NCBI RefSeq assembly: GCF_002776575.1
Contig: NZ_CP022548.1
Span: 759,001-823,000, forward strand
Length of the DNA stretch: 64,000 bases
From: Sphingorhabdus sp. YGSMI21
Lineage (GTDB): Bacteria; Pseudomonadota; Alphaproteobacteria; Sphingomonadales; Sphingomonadaceae
Direction of reading: 5' to 3'
Below are positions 40,161 through 49,763 of the stretch, piece by piece (the first letter of the stretch is position 1; each line of letters starts with the position of its first letter). The position numbers and the translations under genes are program-made. The notes below the pieces were generated by a model, which was not told where the DNA came from, ran no database searches, and saw only the letters and a list, made by a program, of their open reading frames with translations.

Positions 40161-40841
40161 ATGCCGCTCGAGACCATCCTGCTTTTTGTCATCGCCGACC
40201 TGATGTTCTGCTTCACGCCGGGGCCGGCCACCATGGTCACCGTCAGCCATGCCCTGCCCCATGGTCCGGCGGGCGGCATGCGCGGGGCCCTGGGGCCGAT
40301 CGTCGGGGTCAATCTCGGCAATTTCATTTGGTACGCTCTGACCGCCTTTGGCCTCATTGCCCTGATCAACGCCGTGCCTACGGCTTATGCAGTCCTCCGA
40401 TGGATCGGCGTCGCCTATCTGGCGTGGATGGGAATAGGGATGCTGAAGGGCAGTGCCGGCAGGCTTGCCAGCCAGACCGCCCGCCGCGCCGGTTTTGCCA
40501 AGGGATTGGTCAATGGTCTGGCCGTTCACATGTCCAATCCCAAGGCGCTGCTGTTCTACACCGCGTTCATCCCGCCCTTCATCGACCCGGACGGCAATCT
40601 GCTGCTCCAGTTCGCTATTCTCGCCGCGCTAACCGTCTTTACCGAAACCACCGGCCTGACCTTTTATGCCGCGCTCGCGTCAAAGGCGCGTAATCTCGGC
40701 AATGCCGACCAGGCTCAACCGTTGTTCCGGAAAATCGCTGCGGCTATATTGTTGGGCGCAGCCTTGATACTGGCATTGTGGAACCTCAATGACAGCGCGC
40801 TGCAGAGCGCGCTCAACCTGCCGCAAGGCGCGATTGGCTAG
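40161..40841 (+). CDS. LysE/RhtB family exporter
   Basis: A 226-residue inner-membrane protein with about six helices. The family signature is DLMFCFTPGPATMVTVSHAL near residues 14-33 and GLAVHMSNPKALLFYTAFIPP near 115-135. Members export amino acids or homoserine-lactone-like compounds. Substrate unknown. Upstream is a 220-bp intergenic region with no gene; it holds a tandem 9-bp repeat TGTAAAGTT at 40117-40134 near the start. The M48 gene begins 6 bp after its stop. Confidence 0.9.
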   Translation: MPLETILLFVIADLMFCFTPGPATMVTVSHALPHGPAGGMRGALGPIVGVNLGNFIWYALTAFGLIALINAVPTAYAVLRWIGVAYLAWMGIGMLKGSAGRLASQTARRAGFAKGLVNGLAVHMSNPKALLFYTAFIPPFIDPDGNLLLQFAILAALTVFTETTGLTFYAALASKARNLGNADQAQPLFRKIAAAILLGAALILALWNLNDSALQSALNLPQGAIG

Positions 40842-40847
40842 ATAAAT

Positions 40848-41867
40848 ATGATGAACAGAATATGGCCTTTCCTCCTCGTCCTGAGCTTTTCCGCGCCGCT
40901 GTCGGCGCAGGAGGAGCCCGATAGTGAGGTTAGCGCGGAAACGATATTGGCTTTGAAAGGCCTGCAACTGCTGGACCAGCGGATGAACACCATCGGCTTT
41001 CGCCTGATCAGCGCCAATGCCACTTATTGCGATCAAAAAGCCGCCACAACCGGCCTGCTACTGAATGATGTCGCCCAATATGCCGATCAGGAAACCGCCC
41101 GTTTCGCGCTCGGATTCGATGGCGCGATAGGGATCACGGCCGTGGCTCCGGACAGCCCCGCTGCGGCGGCGGAACTGTCGCCGGGGAACAGCCTTCTGGC
41201 GATCAACAACAAGGCGATCGAGGATATCGCGGTCGATCTCTCGCAGTCGTCGATCGAAGAACCGGCCTATCGCCGGATCGATACGATCAACCGGGTGTTT
41301 CGACAGATGCTCGCCGCGGGCGAAGTGCAACTGACCATATCGGAAGGTGGCGTCCGCCGGACGGTACCGATCAAACCGGTCGAGACATGTGCAGGGCAAT
41401 TCCAGATCCGGGTCAGCGCCGACCGAAGCGCCACCGCCGATGGTCGGCTGGTCAGCGTTTCCTCGCGGCTTGCCGAATATTTTCTGAGCGATGACGAATT
41501 TGCTGCCGTTGTCGCGCATGAACTGGCGCATAATCTGCTGAAACACCGCGACCGGCTCGACGCGCAACAGGTCAATCGCGGCTTTTTCGGCCAATTGGGC
41601 AAGAGCGCCGGCCGGATCAGGGAAACCGAGATTGAAGCGGACCGGCTATCGGTCTGGCTGATGGCCAATGCCGGCTATGACCCGCAGGCGGCGATCCTTT
41701 TCTGGACCCGCTACGGCAAGGAACATGGCAAGGGCATCTTCTCCGCCTCGACTCATTACCGCTGGAAGAAGCGGGTGCAACTATTCGAAGAAGAAATTGC
41801 AAAAATGGACGCGATGGAACCTGTCGATGGCAAATATGCGCCGCCACTGCTGACCGGGTCCGACTGA
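40848..41867 (+). CDS. PDZ-containing M48 family metalloprotease
   Basis: A 339-residue exported protein with a signal peptide ending at about residue 20 (PLSA-QEE). Residues about 88-160 look like a PDZ domain (ITAVAPDSPAAAAELSPGNS, then LLAINNKAIEDI). The M48 zinc protease motif VVAHELAHNLLKH places HExxH at 224-228, with the third ligand Glu in ETEIEADRLSVWLM. It is probably a periplasmic quality-control protease. A PDZ placed before an M48 domain is less common than the M48-TPR arrangement. It converges with the small lipoprotein gene at one base's distance. Confidence 0.87.
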   Translation: MMNRIWPFLLVLSFSAPLSAQEEPDSEVSAETILALKGLQLLDQRMNTIGFRLISANATYCDQKAATTGLLLNDVAQYADQETARFALGFDGAIGITAVAPDSPAAAAELSPGNSLLAINNKAIEDIAVDLSQSSIEEPAYRRIDTINRVFRQMLAAGEVQLTISEGGVRRTVPIKPVETCAGQFQIRVSADRSATADGRLVSVSSRLAEYFLSDDEFAAVVAHELAHNLLKHRDRLDAQQVNRGFFGQLGKSAGRIRETEIEADRLSVWLMANAGYDPQAAILFWTRYGKEHGKGIFSASTHYRWKKRVQLFEEEIAKMDAMEPVDGKYAPPLLTGSD

Positions 41868-41868
41868 C

Positions 41869-42138
41869 TCAATTGTCGTCCTTGTAGGCGTCCTTGCAAT
41901 TGCGGCGTTCCCGCTTGTTGCGCGCTTCATCAAGGCACAGGTCGCGCTGCTTTTTCCGGTCGGCCAGCGCCTTGCGTCCCAGATCCTCTTCCCTCTCGGA
42001 CTGGGTCTGGGTGGTCGCATCCACTGCGGTCTCGACAACCGTACCGGCGGCCCTGAACGGCGCCGTTACGATTTTGCTGACGCAGCCGGACAAGAGCAGG
42101 GGAACAAGAGCGGCCGTCAATATGGGTGATATGCGCAT
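41869..42138 (-). CDS. Small lipoprotein of unknown function
   Basis: An 89-residue exported protein with lipobox LLSGC (Cys19). The mature part is short, first small-residue rich (APFRAAGTVVETAVDATTQT) then highly charged (RKALADRKKQRDLCLDEARN), with two further cysteines that may pair. I recognise no family. Its stop is 1 bp beyond the M48 gene's stop, on the opposite strand, and it is upstream of galU on the same strand with 49 bp between. Confidence 0.7.
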   Translation of the reverse strand: MRISPILTAALVPLLLSGCVSKIVTAPFRAAGTVVETAVDATTQTQSEREEDLGRKALADRKKQRDLCLDEARNKRERRNCKDAYKDDN

Positions 42139-42187
42139 GATATGCTCCTCAATTGCTCCGTGCCGGCATCGTGATCGCCTGAAAGAT

Positions 42188-43057
42188 TCAGGACTCCGCC
42201 AGCAATTTCTCTGCTATTTCCCTGATGTCGCTGCCAATCTCCGGATGGGCCAGCGCCAGCGCCAGATTGGCTTCGACATAGCCCTGTTTCGACCCGCAAT
42301 CATAGCGCTTGCCGTCAAAGGTCATACCGTGGAACGGCTGCTGGCCGATCATCTGCGCCATCGCGTCGGTCAGCTGTATCTCGCCGCCAGCGCCCGCTGC
42401 CTGGGTTTCCAGGATCCGCATCACTTCGGGTTGCAGAATATAGCGGCCGGGCAGAATGAGGTTGGATGGCGCGGTGCCGGCGGCCGGTTTCTCGACCAGC
42501 CCCTTGACCTCGGTGATCGGACCGTCGCGATAACCGGGATCAATGACACCATATGAGGGCGTTTTCTCGATCGGAATTTCCAAGGCACAGACGATATTGC
42601 CGCCAAGCTTGTTATAGGCGTCGACCATTTGCTTCATGCAACCAGGCGAACCGACCATGAACTCGTCGGGCAGGAAGATGGCAAATGGCTCGTCACCGAT
42701 GATGTCGCGCGCGCACCAGATGGCATGACCGAGCCCCAAGGGCTCCTGCTGCCGGACAAAAACGCAGTCACCGGGCTTGAGCCGGGTTCCTTCGAGCACC
42801 GACCGGTCTTTTCCCCGGTCAGCCATATTGCGCTCGAGTTCAAACGCCATGTCGAAATGATCCTCGATCATGCCCTTGCCGCGACCGTTGACGAAGATCA
42901 TCTGCTCGATCCCGGCCTCCAGCGCCTCGTCGACGGCATATTGCAGCAACGGCCGGTCGACGATCGGGAACAGTTCCTTGGGCATGACCTTGGTCGCCGG
43001 CAGAAAACGGGTGCCCATGCCGGCAACAGGGAACACGGCTTTTTTGATCGGTTTCAT
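42188..43057 (-). CDS. galU: UTP--glucose-1-phosphate uridylyltransferase
   Basis: A 289-residue GalU, making UDP-glucose for lipopolysaccharide, exopolysaccharide and glycolipid synthesis. The nucleotide-binding N-terminus KAVFPVAGMGTRFLPATKVM is at residues 6-25, and VEKPAAGTAPSNLILPGRYI near 190-210 is also diagnostic. Length is standard. msrA lies immediately upstream (9 bp) on the same strand, so the two may be co-transcribed. In sphingomonads UDP-glucose also feeds glycosphingolipid synthesis (family knowledge). Confidence 0.96.
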   Translation of the reverse strand: MKPIKKAVFPVAGMGTRFLPATKVMPKELFPIVDRPLLQYAVDEALEAGIEQMIFVNGRGKGMIEDHFDMAFELERNMADRGKDRSVLEGTRLKPGDCVFVRQQEPLGLGHAIWCARDIIGDEPFAIFLPDEFMVGSPGCMKQMVDAYNKLGGNIVCALEIPIEKTPSYGVIDPGYRDGPITEVKGLVEKPAAGTAPSNLILPGRYILQPEVMRILETQAAGAGGEIQLTDAMAQMIGQQPFHGMTFDGKRYDCGSKQGYVEANLALALAHPEIGSDIREIAEKLLAES

Positions 43058-43066
43058 ATTTCTGTC

Positions 43067-43600
43067 CTAGTCCTTCAACTTGTTGGCGAAGCTGGTCCGC
43101 AATTTTTGCAGTTTCGGCGGGATGGTGGCGACACAATAAGGATTGGAGCGCCCTTCGTCAGCCCAATATTGCTGATGATAGTCTTCCGCCACATACCAGG
43201 GGGCCGGCCCCTCGATAGTGGTCACAACCGGTTCGGCACGCCCCTCTGCCGCCCGCTTGATGCCGGCTTCGGCTTCGGCGCGCTGCTGGTCGTCGAGCGG
43301 GAAAATCGCCGACCGGTACTGGGTGCCGATATCATTGCCCTGCCGGTTGAGCTGGGTCGGATCATGGGTAGCGAAGAAAATATCCAGCAGATCGGCATAG
43401 CTGACGACCGCATCGTCGAAACCGATCTTGATCGCCTCGGCGTGCCCCGTGGTCCCGGAACAGACTTCACGATAGGTCGGGTCGGGCTTGGCGCCGCCAA
43501 TATAACCACTTTCGACGGAAGTGACTCCGGCAATATCGTTGAACACCGCTTCGGTGCACCAAAAACAGCCACCGGCAAAAATGGCTTCCTGCTTGGCCAT
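43067..43600 (-). CDS. msrA: Peptide-methionine (S)-S-oxide reductase MsrA
   Basis: A 177-residue MsrA, repairing methionine-S-sulfoxide in proteins. The catalytic motif [11 protein letters not shown] is at residues 10-20, and GYIGG and EAIKIGFD (near 80) support it. The start is ATG 43600 with AAGGAG upstream; the frame is open further upstream but without a site. The gene sits between galU and the RND permease gene on the same strand. Confidence 0.96.
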   Translation of the reverse strand: MAKQEAIFAGGCFWCTEAVFNDIAGVTSVESGYIGGAKPDPTYREVCSGTTGHAEAIKIGFDDAVVSYADLLDIFFATHDPTQLNRQGNDIGTQYRSAIFPLDDQQRAEAEAGIKRAAEGRAEPVVTTIEGPAPWYVAEDYHQQYWADEGRSNPYCVATIPPKLQKLRTSFANKLKD

Positions 43601-43610
43601 ATAAACTCCT

Positions 43611-46600
43611 TTACAGGGTGGCAGTCTCGCCCCCTTCATTTGCAATGCCCCGCGCTTCATCGCGCCTGGCGACAAGAAGATACATGGCGGGTGTTACCAC
43701 CCGAGACAAGAGGGTCGAACTGATCAGCCCGCCGATGATGATCCCCGCCAATGGCGCATAAAGTGCTCCGCCCCATAGTGCGAGCGGCGTCAAGCCGCCG
43801 ATCGCCGTGATCGATGTCAGCAGCACCGGCAGGAACCGGACCTCCCCGGCTTTCTCGATCGCGTCGCGCAATCCCATGCCCTGCGCGCGCAGCTGGCTGG
43901 TGAAATCGACCAGCAAAATCGAGTTTTTGATTTCAATCCCGATCAGCGCGATAAAGCCGATCAGCGCCATGACGCTCAGCGAGTTGCCGGTGAAATAGAG
44001 GGCGAGAATGCCGCCAACCGTGCCCAGCGGGATAACGCCCGCCACCACGATCGTTTCGCGGAACCGCCTGAACTCGGCCACCAGAACCGCAAAGATCAAC
44101 ATGAATGCGGTCAGGATCAGGGGACCGAAATTACCGAATGTTTCGCCGATTTTCTCGGCCTCGCCACCGATGGACCAATCATAGCCTTCGGGAAACTTGA
44201 TCTGTTCCAGCTGTTCCACGGCACGGTCATTGACCGTCGAGGGAACTTCGCCGAAATCGACCTGGGCGGTAACCAGCACCGTCCTGCGCAACTGATGCCG
44301 CTGGATTTGCGGAGTGACATTGGTCAGCTTGGGATCCGTGATCTGGGCCAGCGGCACCGGGTCGCCGGCGCGCGTTGCGACGTAGATCTTGTCCAGCACC
44401 GATATCGGCAGATTACCCTCAAACGGGAAGCGAACCGTCACCGGATAAATATCCCCTTCCTGATCCCGGAAAGAGGCTGCCCGTTCGCCACTGATCGCCA
44501 GCCGGATGGCGCGCCGCGGTTCGCCCGATGGAATATTGAGCAGGGCCGCTTTCTTCTCGTTCAACCCGATGTCGAGATCGATCTTGTCGGTCTCCACCGG
44601 ATTGACGATATCCCGGGCACCCGGCGTTTTGCGCAGAACATCGGCAATCGTCCCTGACAATTGCTTGAGCGTATCCAGTTCCGGGCCGGACACCCGGATG
44701 ACAATCGGTGCTTCCACCGGCGTACCGTTCTGGAACAGCTCGATCTTCACCCGCGCGCCTGCAATCTGGTCGAGCTGCTTGCGCAACCGGTCGATCATTT
44801 CCGGACCTTCCCGGGTGTCCCATTCGTCCAGCACCGCCAACACTTCGCCATAATTGATGCGCTCGGCCCTCGGACCGACATTGTAAAATACCTGGGGATT
44901 GCCGTTGCCGATATTTTCCGCCCGTACTTTGATGCTGGGTTCCGTCTCCAGAATTTTCGTCACTTCAGCCACGATCCGGTCGGTACGATCCAGACTGCTG
45001 CCCTGTTCCGCTTCCACCGAAACCCGGAAATAGGGAGCGTCGGCAAAAGGAAATAGCGAGAAGCCGAGGCTTGGCACCAGCGCAAAAGCCGACAGGCACA
45101 AGACCATGGCCAGCACCACCGTCTTGACCGGCGCCGCCAGAGCTATGTGCAAGAAGGGACGATAGAAGCGCTGGATCTTGTCGTTAACCCAGCGCAGCGC
45201 GCGATTGCCTTCCGGATTTTCATCCCGTCGCAACATGCGACTGGCGAGAAAAGGGATCAGGGACAGCGAGATTATCAGCGAAGAAATGACCGTCGCAATG
45301 ATCGCTATGAAGAAAGACCGGGTATAGGAGCCGGCACCGCTGGGCAGGAACAGCAATGGCACGAATGCCAGCACCAGCACCGCGGTGGAGCCGATAACCG
45401 CAGCGCGGATTTCCAGACTGCCCTCGATCGCCGCCTGGGTTCTGGTTTTGCCCATTCGCAAATGACGCGCGATATTTTCCGTCACGACGATACTGTCGTC
45501 GACCAGCAACCCCAGCGAAACGATAAAGCCGGCAATGGAAAGCTGGCTGAGATTATATCCCATCGCATAAAGCACGAGCAGACCCGAAGCGAGCGAGAGC
45601 GGAATCGAGATCATGACGATGCCCGAAGAGCGCAATCCAAGCGGAAAAAGTGTGAAAATCACCAAAGCGATAGCAATGGAAAAGTCGCGCGTCAGTTCGT
45701 TCAATCGCCGTTTCACGTCGCGACTCTGGTCAAACTGCATGACCAGCTCGATATCCGGAGGCAGCACCAGCCGCTGCTGATCCATTACCACATCAAGTTC
45801 TTGCTTCAGTCGCGTGACATCAACAGCATCTTTTTGTGTAACAGTAAGAAACACAGCGCGCTGACCATTGTGACGGGCGCGATAAAGCTGCTCCTCCGCG
45901 CCCCAGCTGACGTCTGCAACATCATCGACGGTCAAAAGCGATCCACTCGATGCCCGCAAAGGCAATCCGCGAATGGCATCAAGGTCCCGAAACGCGCCGC
46001 CTGCTTCCACATTCAGCCTGCGTTCGCCACTCTGGACTGCTCCACCGGGCAAGTCGGCCCCGCCCTGACGGACGGCATCGGCTATTGCACTGGCCGGAAC
46101 GCGCAGTTCGGAAAGCCGCTCCGGCTTTACCTCCACGCTGACTTCCGGCTGCGGCAGGCCGAAAATTCTGGCCTCCCGAACGCCGGAATTCCGCATAAAA
46201 ATATCGGCCATATCTTCGGCATATTTTTCCATCCGCCGCCACGAAGCGGTTTCACTGACCAGCGCCACCTGCATGACCGCAGCCTCGGTCGTGCGGATCT
46301 TGCGAAACTCCAGCTTCTGCAGTCCGGCCGGCATCTCGTCCCGGATCGCGGATACTTCCCGCACCACGTCATCGAAATAGCCGTCGACATCACCGGACCA
46401 TCGGCTGAATTCGACCCGGATGACGGTTCCGCCATCGGTGCTCGTTGATCGCACTTCCGCTATATCGTCCAGTCCCTGAACGACGTCTTCGATCGGCTTG
46501 GCAACCGTCTCTTCCATTTCCTGCGCATCGGCGCCCGGCTGGATTGCGATGATATTGACAGCAGGTATGGGAAAATGCGGATCGACGGCTTTTGGAATAC

Positions 46601-46688
46601 CACTGAGCGCGGTTAGCCCCAGCAGTGTGAGCAGGATGAACAGGACCGAAGAGAGCTGCCAGCGGGAAATGACGAAGCGGGCAAGCAT
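43611..46688 (-). CDS. RND efflux transporter permease
   Basis: A 1025-residue resistance-nodulation-division pump of the inner membrane. The proton-relay Asp pair is seen in [19 protein letters not shown], twelve membrane helices are arranged in two halves, and the long periplasmic loops follow helices 1 and 7. The N-terminus [20 protein letters not shown] is typical. The adaptor gene lies 36 bp upstream. No outer-membrane channel gene is adjacent, so it must borrow one. Substrate class (drug versus solvent) cannot be decided from sequence. Confidence 0.94.
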   Translation of the reverse strand: MLARFVISRWQLSSVLFILLTLLGLTALSGIPKAVDPHFPIPAVNIIAIQPGADAQEMEETVAKPIEDVVQGLDDIAEVRSTSTDGGTVIRVEFSRWSGDVDGYFDDVVREVSAIRDEMPAGLQKLEFRKIRTTEAAVMQVALVSETASWRRMEKYAEDMADIFMRNSGVREARIFGLPQPEVSVEVKPERLSELRVPASAIADAVRQGGADLPGGAVQSGERRLNVEAGGAFRDLDAIRGLPLRASSGSLLTVDDVADVSWGAEEQLYRARHNGQRAVFLTVTQKDAVDVTRLKQELDVVMDQQRLVLPPDIELVMQFDQSRDVKRRLNELTRDFSIAIALVIFTLFPLGLRSSGIVMISIPLSLASGLLVLYAMGYNLSQLSIAGFIVSLGLLVDDSIVVTENIARHLRMGKTRTQAAIEGSLEIRAAVIGSTAVLVLAFVPLLFLPSGAGSYTRSFFIAIIATVISSLIISLSLIPFLASRMLRRDENPEGNRALRWVNDKIQRFYRPFLHIALAAPVKTVVLAMVLCLSAFALVPSLGFSLFPFADAPYFRVSVEAEQGSSLDRTDRIVAEVTKILETEPSIKVRAENIGNGNPQVFYNVGPRAERINYGEVLAVLDEWDTREGPEMIDRLRKQLDQIAGARVKIELFQNGTPVEAPIVIRVSGPELDTLKQLSGTIADVLRKTPGARDIVNPVETDKIDLDIGLNEKKAALLNIPSGEPRRAIRLAISGERAASFRDQEGDIYPVTVRFPFEGNLPISVLDKIYVATRAGDPVPLAQITDPKLTNVTPQIQRHQLRRTVLVTAQVDFGEVPSTVNDRAVEQLEQIKFPEGYDWSIGGEAEKIGETFGNFGPLILTAFMLIFAVLVAEFRRFRETIVVAGVIPLGTVGGILALYFTGNSLSVMALIGFIALIGIEIKNSILLVDFTSQLRAQGMGLRDAIEKAGEVRFLPVLLTSITAIGGLTPLALWGGALYAPLAGIIIGGLISSTLLSRVVTPAMYLLVARRDEARGIANEGGETATL

Positions 46689-46724
46689 CTCAGACCCGGC
46701 AATCCTTTTGATAAAAGTTGATGC

Positions 46725-47792
46725 TCATCGTACTGGCCGGATGGGTTTGATCAAATCGCCGTCTCTCAGCTTCTCGACGCCCCGGGTCACGATCACCTCG
46801 CCCGCCGACAGGCCAGCGAGAATTTCAAGATTCCTGTCGGTCAATTTTCCGATCTGGACATTGCGCTGCTTCACCCGGTCTTTGTCATCGACCACGAACA
46901 CAAGGCCTTCACCGGTGCGGACCCCGAATATCGCGTTGGCGGGAATGACGAAGGTCGCTTGGCCCTCGCGGGGCACCTGCACTGCTACCATGCCCAATTG
47001 CCCGGACCGCAGTCGATCGCTCGCAGGGAGCCGGAAATTCACCTCGAAAGTTCCGGTCCGCTCGTCTGCCCGCCCGTCCTTCTCGCTGACCACTGCATCC
47101 AGCGGCGTCTTGGAAACCGCGGACAGCAAGACCTTGGCCGGCATGCCGACGCTGATACGGGCGGCATCGGCATCGGTCATCGGCACCCGCAAGACGAAAC
47201 CCTTGTCGATTTCACCCAATATCATTGCGGTCATGCCGGCGGTCACTATTTGCCCTTCATCGATATTGCGCGATAGAATGATACCGCTACTCGGGGCGCG
47301 GATATAGGACGTGCGGCTGGCGAATTCCGTGGCCTCGATCTGGGCCCGCGCCGCGCGCGCTGTCGCTTCGGATTGTTCGAGCCGGGATTTGGTTACCCAG
47401 CCGTCCTTGAACAATTTCGCAATCCGCTCATATTCCGCTTCGGCACGATCCCGCTCGGCGCGCGCCACGCTCAGATCTGCAGCCACTGTACTGCCGTCCA
47501 GAGCCGCCAGAATCGCGCCCTGCTTGACCCTGTCACCTTCTTCATAACGGACGGAAGCGACTTTACCGTCGGTGGTAAAGCCCAGCGCAGTTTCGCGGCG
47601 CAAGCGAACGGTCCCGGCGGCATTCAGGACTTCGCTCTCGCTCGCCGGCTGGACCGTGGCCACTGCTGCCGGGATCGGCTCGGAGGAGCTGGGCTTTGCC
47701 TCTGGTTCGCTGACACTGCATCCGGTCATGAAAACCAGACCGCCGAAAATCGATACTATCGTTCTGCCAAGCGTCATATTGCGCACTATCAC
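46725..47792 (-). CDS. RND efflux periplasmic adaptor (membrane-fusion lipoprotein)
   Basis: A 355-residue membrane fusion protein with lipobox FMTGC near residue 25. The lipoyl half-motif EGDRVKQGAILAALDG (about 80-95), a helical hairpin (about 98-150) and the second lipoyl part IRAPSSGIILSRNIDEGQIV are in order, followed by the beta-barrel domain. It bridges the inner-membrane permease encoded 36 bp downstream and an outer-membrane channel. Start ATG 47792 or the in-frame ATG 47777. Confidence 0.92.
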   Translation of the reverse strand: MIVRNMTLGRTIVSIFGGLVFMTGCSVSEPEAKPSSSEPIPAAVATVQPASESEVLNAAGTVRLRRETALGFTTDGKVASVRYEEGDRVKQGAILAALDGSTVAADLSVARAERDRAEAEYERIAKLFKDGWVTKSRLEQSEATARAARAQIEATEFASRTSYIRAPSSGIILSRNIDEGQIVTAGMTAMILGEIDKGFVLRVPMTDADAARISVGMPAKVLLSAVSKTPLDAVVSEKDGRADERTGTFEVNFRLPASDRLRSGQLGMVAVQVPREGQATFVIPANAIFGVRTGEGLVFVVDDKDRVKQRNVQIGKLTDRNLEILAGLSAGEVIVTRGVEKLRDGDLIKPIRPVR

Positions 47793-47912
47793 CCCTAATC
47801 AATTTGTCTTAAGTCGCTATCGGGCGCGGTCCAATAGAAAATTGCGAATTCAAACCAAAAAGGGCCGGATTATGAAACCCGGCCCGTGAAATGTGCTATT
47901 AAAGAGTCAGTA

Positions 47913-48635
47913 TTAATTTTCTGTGCCGACGATCTCCTGGCCGGAACCGCCCATGACCTTGTAGACGATACCTGCCAGGACCGCGCCGACGATTGGTGCC
48001 ACCCAGAAAACCCATAGCTGCGACAAAGCGATACCGCCTTCGATCAGGGCGGGACCGGTGCTTCTCGCCGGATTAACCGAGGTATTGGTTACAGGAATGC
48101 TGATCAGGTGGATCAGCGTCAATCCCAAGCCGATCGCCAGTGGTGCAAAGCCAGCCGGTGCCCGGCCGTCCGTCGCACCCAATATGATCAGCAGGAAGAA
48201 GAAGGTCAGCAATATTTCGATCGCGATGCCAGAGCCTATCGCGAAACCGCCGGGCGAATGTTCGCCGACGCCGTTGGATGCCAAGCCGTTTATCGCAAGA
48301 CTATAATCCGCATTGCCCGAAGCAATCAGATAGAGCGCGGCGGCGGCAATCGTCGCGCCAGCGACCTGTGCGATGATATAGACGGGAATTTCGTGCGCTG
48401 GAAAACGCCCTCCCATCCAGAGGCCGATGGTGACGGCGGGATTGAGGTGGCACCCGCTGATATGGCCAATAGCGTAGGCCATGGTGACAACAGTTAGTCC
48501 GAAGGCGAGAGAAACCCCCAATAGACCAATACCGACCTCTGGATAGGCGGCCGAGATCACCGCGCTCCCGCACCCTCCGAAAACAAGCCAGAATGTCCCC
48601 AGAAACTCAGCCAAGGATTTTTGCAAAGCAGTCAC
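47913..48635 (-). CDS. aqpZ: Aquaporin Z-type water channel
   Basis: A 240-residue aquaporin with six membrane helices and both NPA boxes: [11 protein letters not shown] (about residue 62) and [12 protein letters not shown] (about 185). The Arg after the second NPA and the aromatic residues favour a water-selective channel. The start chosen is GTG 48635 with GAGGGAGAG just upstream; the frame is open to 48668 but without a better site. It is monocistronic between the RND adaptor and the Sua5 gene. Confidence 0.93.
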   Translation of the reverse strand: MTALQKSLAEFLGTFWLVFGGCGSAVISAAYPEVGIGLLGVSLAFGLTVVTMAYAIGHISGCHLNPAVTIGLWMGGRFPAHEIPVYIIAQVAGATIAAAALYLIASGNADYSLAINGLASNGVGEHSPGGFAIGSGIAIEILLTFFFLLIILGATDGRAPAGFAPLAIGLGLTLIHLISIPVTNTSVNPARSTGPALIEGGIALSQLWVFWVAPIVGAVLAGIVYKVMGGSGQEIVGTEN

Positions 48636-48751
48636 GATATCTCTCCCTCTCCGGTCGAAGCGCAGCATCAGCTCGCGCCATATCGCCTTACCCTATGGCA
48701 GATATCCCGTTTCTCCAAGGCGATGGCCTGTAATGTTATGTAAACTGGCGG

Positions 48752-49711
48752 TTATCTGGGGCTTGCAGCGCGACGCAGCCGGTCATTCAGTGCGTTTCCG
48801 ATGCCGGCGTTCGGGATGGGTGCGACGGCAATTCGCGGCTTGCCGCTCGCGTCAGCGTCATGAAGCGCGGCAAACAAAAGACTGGCGGCTTCTGCGAGAT
48901 CCGCATCCGGTGAAAGATTCCGGTCACCGGGCAGATTTCCAAAGCCGATATGATATTCATCATCCGCAGCGGTTTCAGCATTGAGGCGCAACGGCTTCGA
49001 TGGCGCGTAATGCGACAGCATTTGGCCGGGCGCCTCGATCAGGTTGGTGTCTGCCAATATCGGCGCTTTCCCGGCGACGGCTTCCAGTTGCGCTTCTGTG
49101 ACCGGACCGGGTCGCAATATCCGGTATTCTCCGCCGGCCACGGCGATTATCGTCGATTCGATCCCCCGTTCGCAGGGGCCACCATCCAGTATCAACGGCA
49201 CCTTGGCGCCCAGGCTGCGCGTGACATGCTCCGCCGTTGTCGGGCTGATCCCGCCGCTGCGGTTGGCCGACGGCGCGGCGAGATACAGCCCCGACTGTTC
49301 GAGCAACTCGCGCATCACCGGGTGCGCCGGACAGCGCAGGGCGATCGTTTCGAGACCGGCCGTAACAGCAGCCGCAACCGGGCAATTGTCACGCTTCGGC
49401 ACCACAATCGTCAAAGGCCCCGGCCACAAGGCGTCCGCGAACAACGACGCGAGATCGTCAAATTTGCCTAGTTTTCCGGCTGATTCGCGATCCGGGACAT
49501 GAACGATCAGCGGATTGAAATCCGGTCGGCCCTTGGTCCTGTATATCTCCGCCACGGCGGCGGCATTGGTCGAATCGGCAGCCAGACCATAGACGGTTTC
49601 CGTCGGCACAGCGACCAGTCCGCCTGCGCGCAGACGGGCCACGGCCTCGCCAATAGTCGCATTGCCGTAACGGCGCGCTTCGCCGCCAATATGATCATTT
49701 GAGCCGGACAT
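48752..49711 (-). CDS. tsaC: L-threonylcarbamoyladenylate synthase (Sua5/YwlC type)
   Basis: A 319-residue enzyme making threonylcarbamoyl-AMP for the t6A37 tRNA modification. The YrdC domain (residues about 10-195) has GLVAVPTETVYGLAADSTNA and RPDFNPLIVHV; the C-terminal Sua5 domain (about 215-319) starts after a linker with GQMLSHYAPSKPLRL, which is typical. It is the longer two-domain form. The ACAD gene starts divergently 52 bp away. Confidence 0.93.
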   Translation of the reverse strand: MSGSNDHIGGEARRYGNATIGEAVARLRAGGLVAVPTETVYGLAADSTNAAAVAEIYRTKGRPDFNPLIVHVPDRESAGKLGKFDDLASLFADALWPGPLTIVVPKRDNCPVAAAVTAGLETIALRCPAHPVMRELLEQSGLYLAAPSANRSGGISPTTAEHVTRSLGAKVPLILDGGPCERGIESTIIAVAGGEYRILRPGPVTEAQLEAVAGKAPILADTNLIEAPGQMLSHYAPSKPLRLNAETAADDEYHIGFGNLPGDRNLSPDADLAEAASLLFAALHDADASGKPRIAVAPIPNAGIGNALNDRLRRAASPR

Positions 49712-49763
49712 GACCCTGCGCTATAGCCCAGCGGAAAATCAGGCAACAACGGATAGCAAATAG

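Noticed and set aside
45147-46448. 433-codon plus-strand frame opposite the RND permease
   Set aside because: The permease motifs on the minus strand are definite; this is an antisense artefact of high GC.
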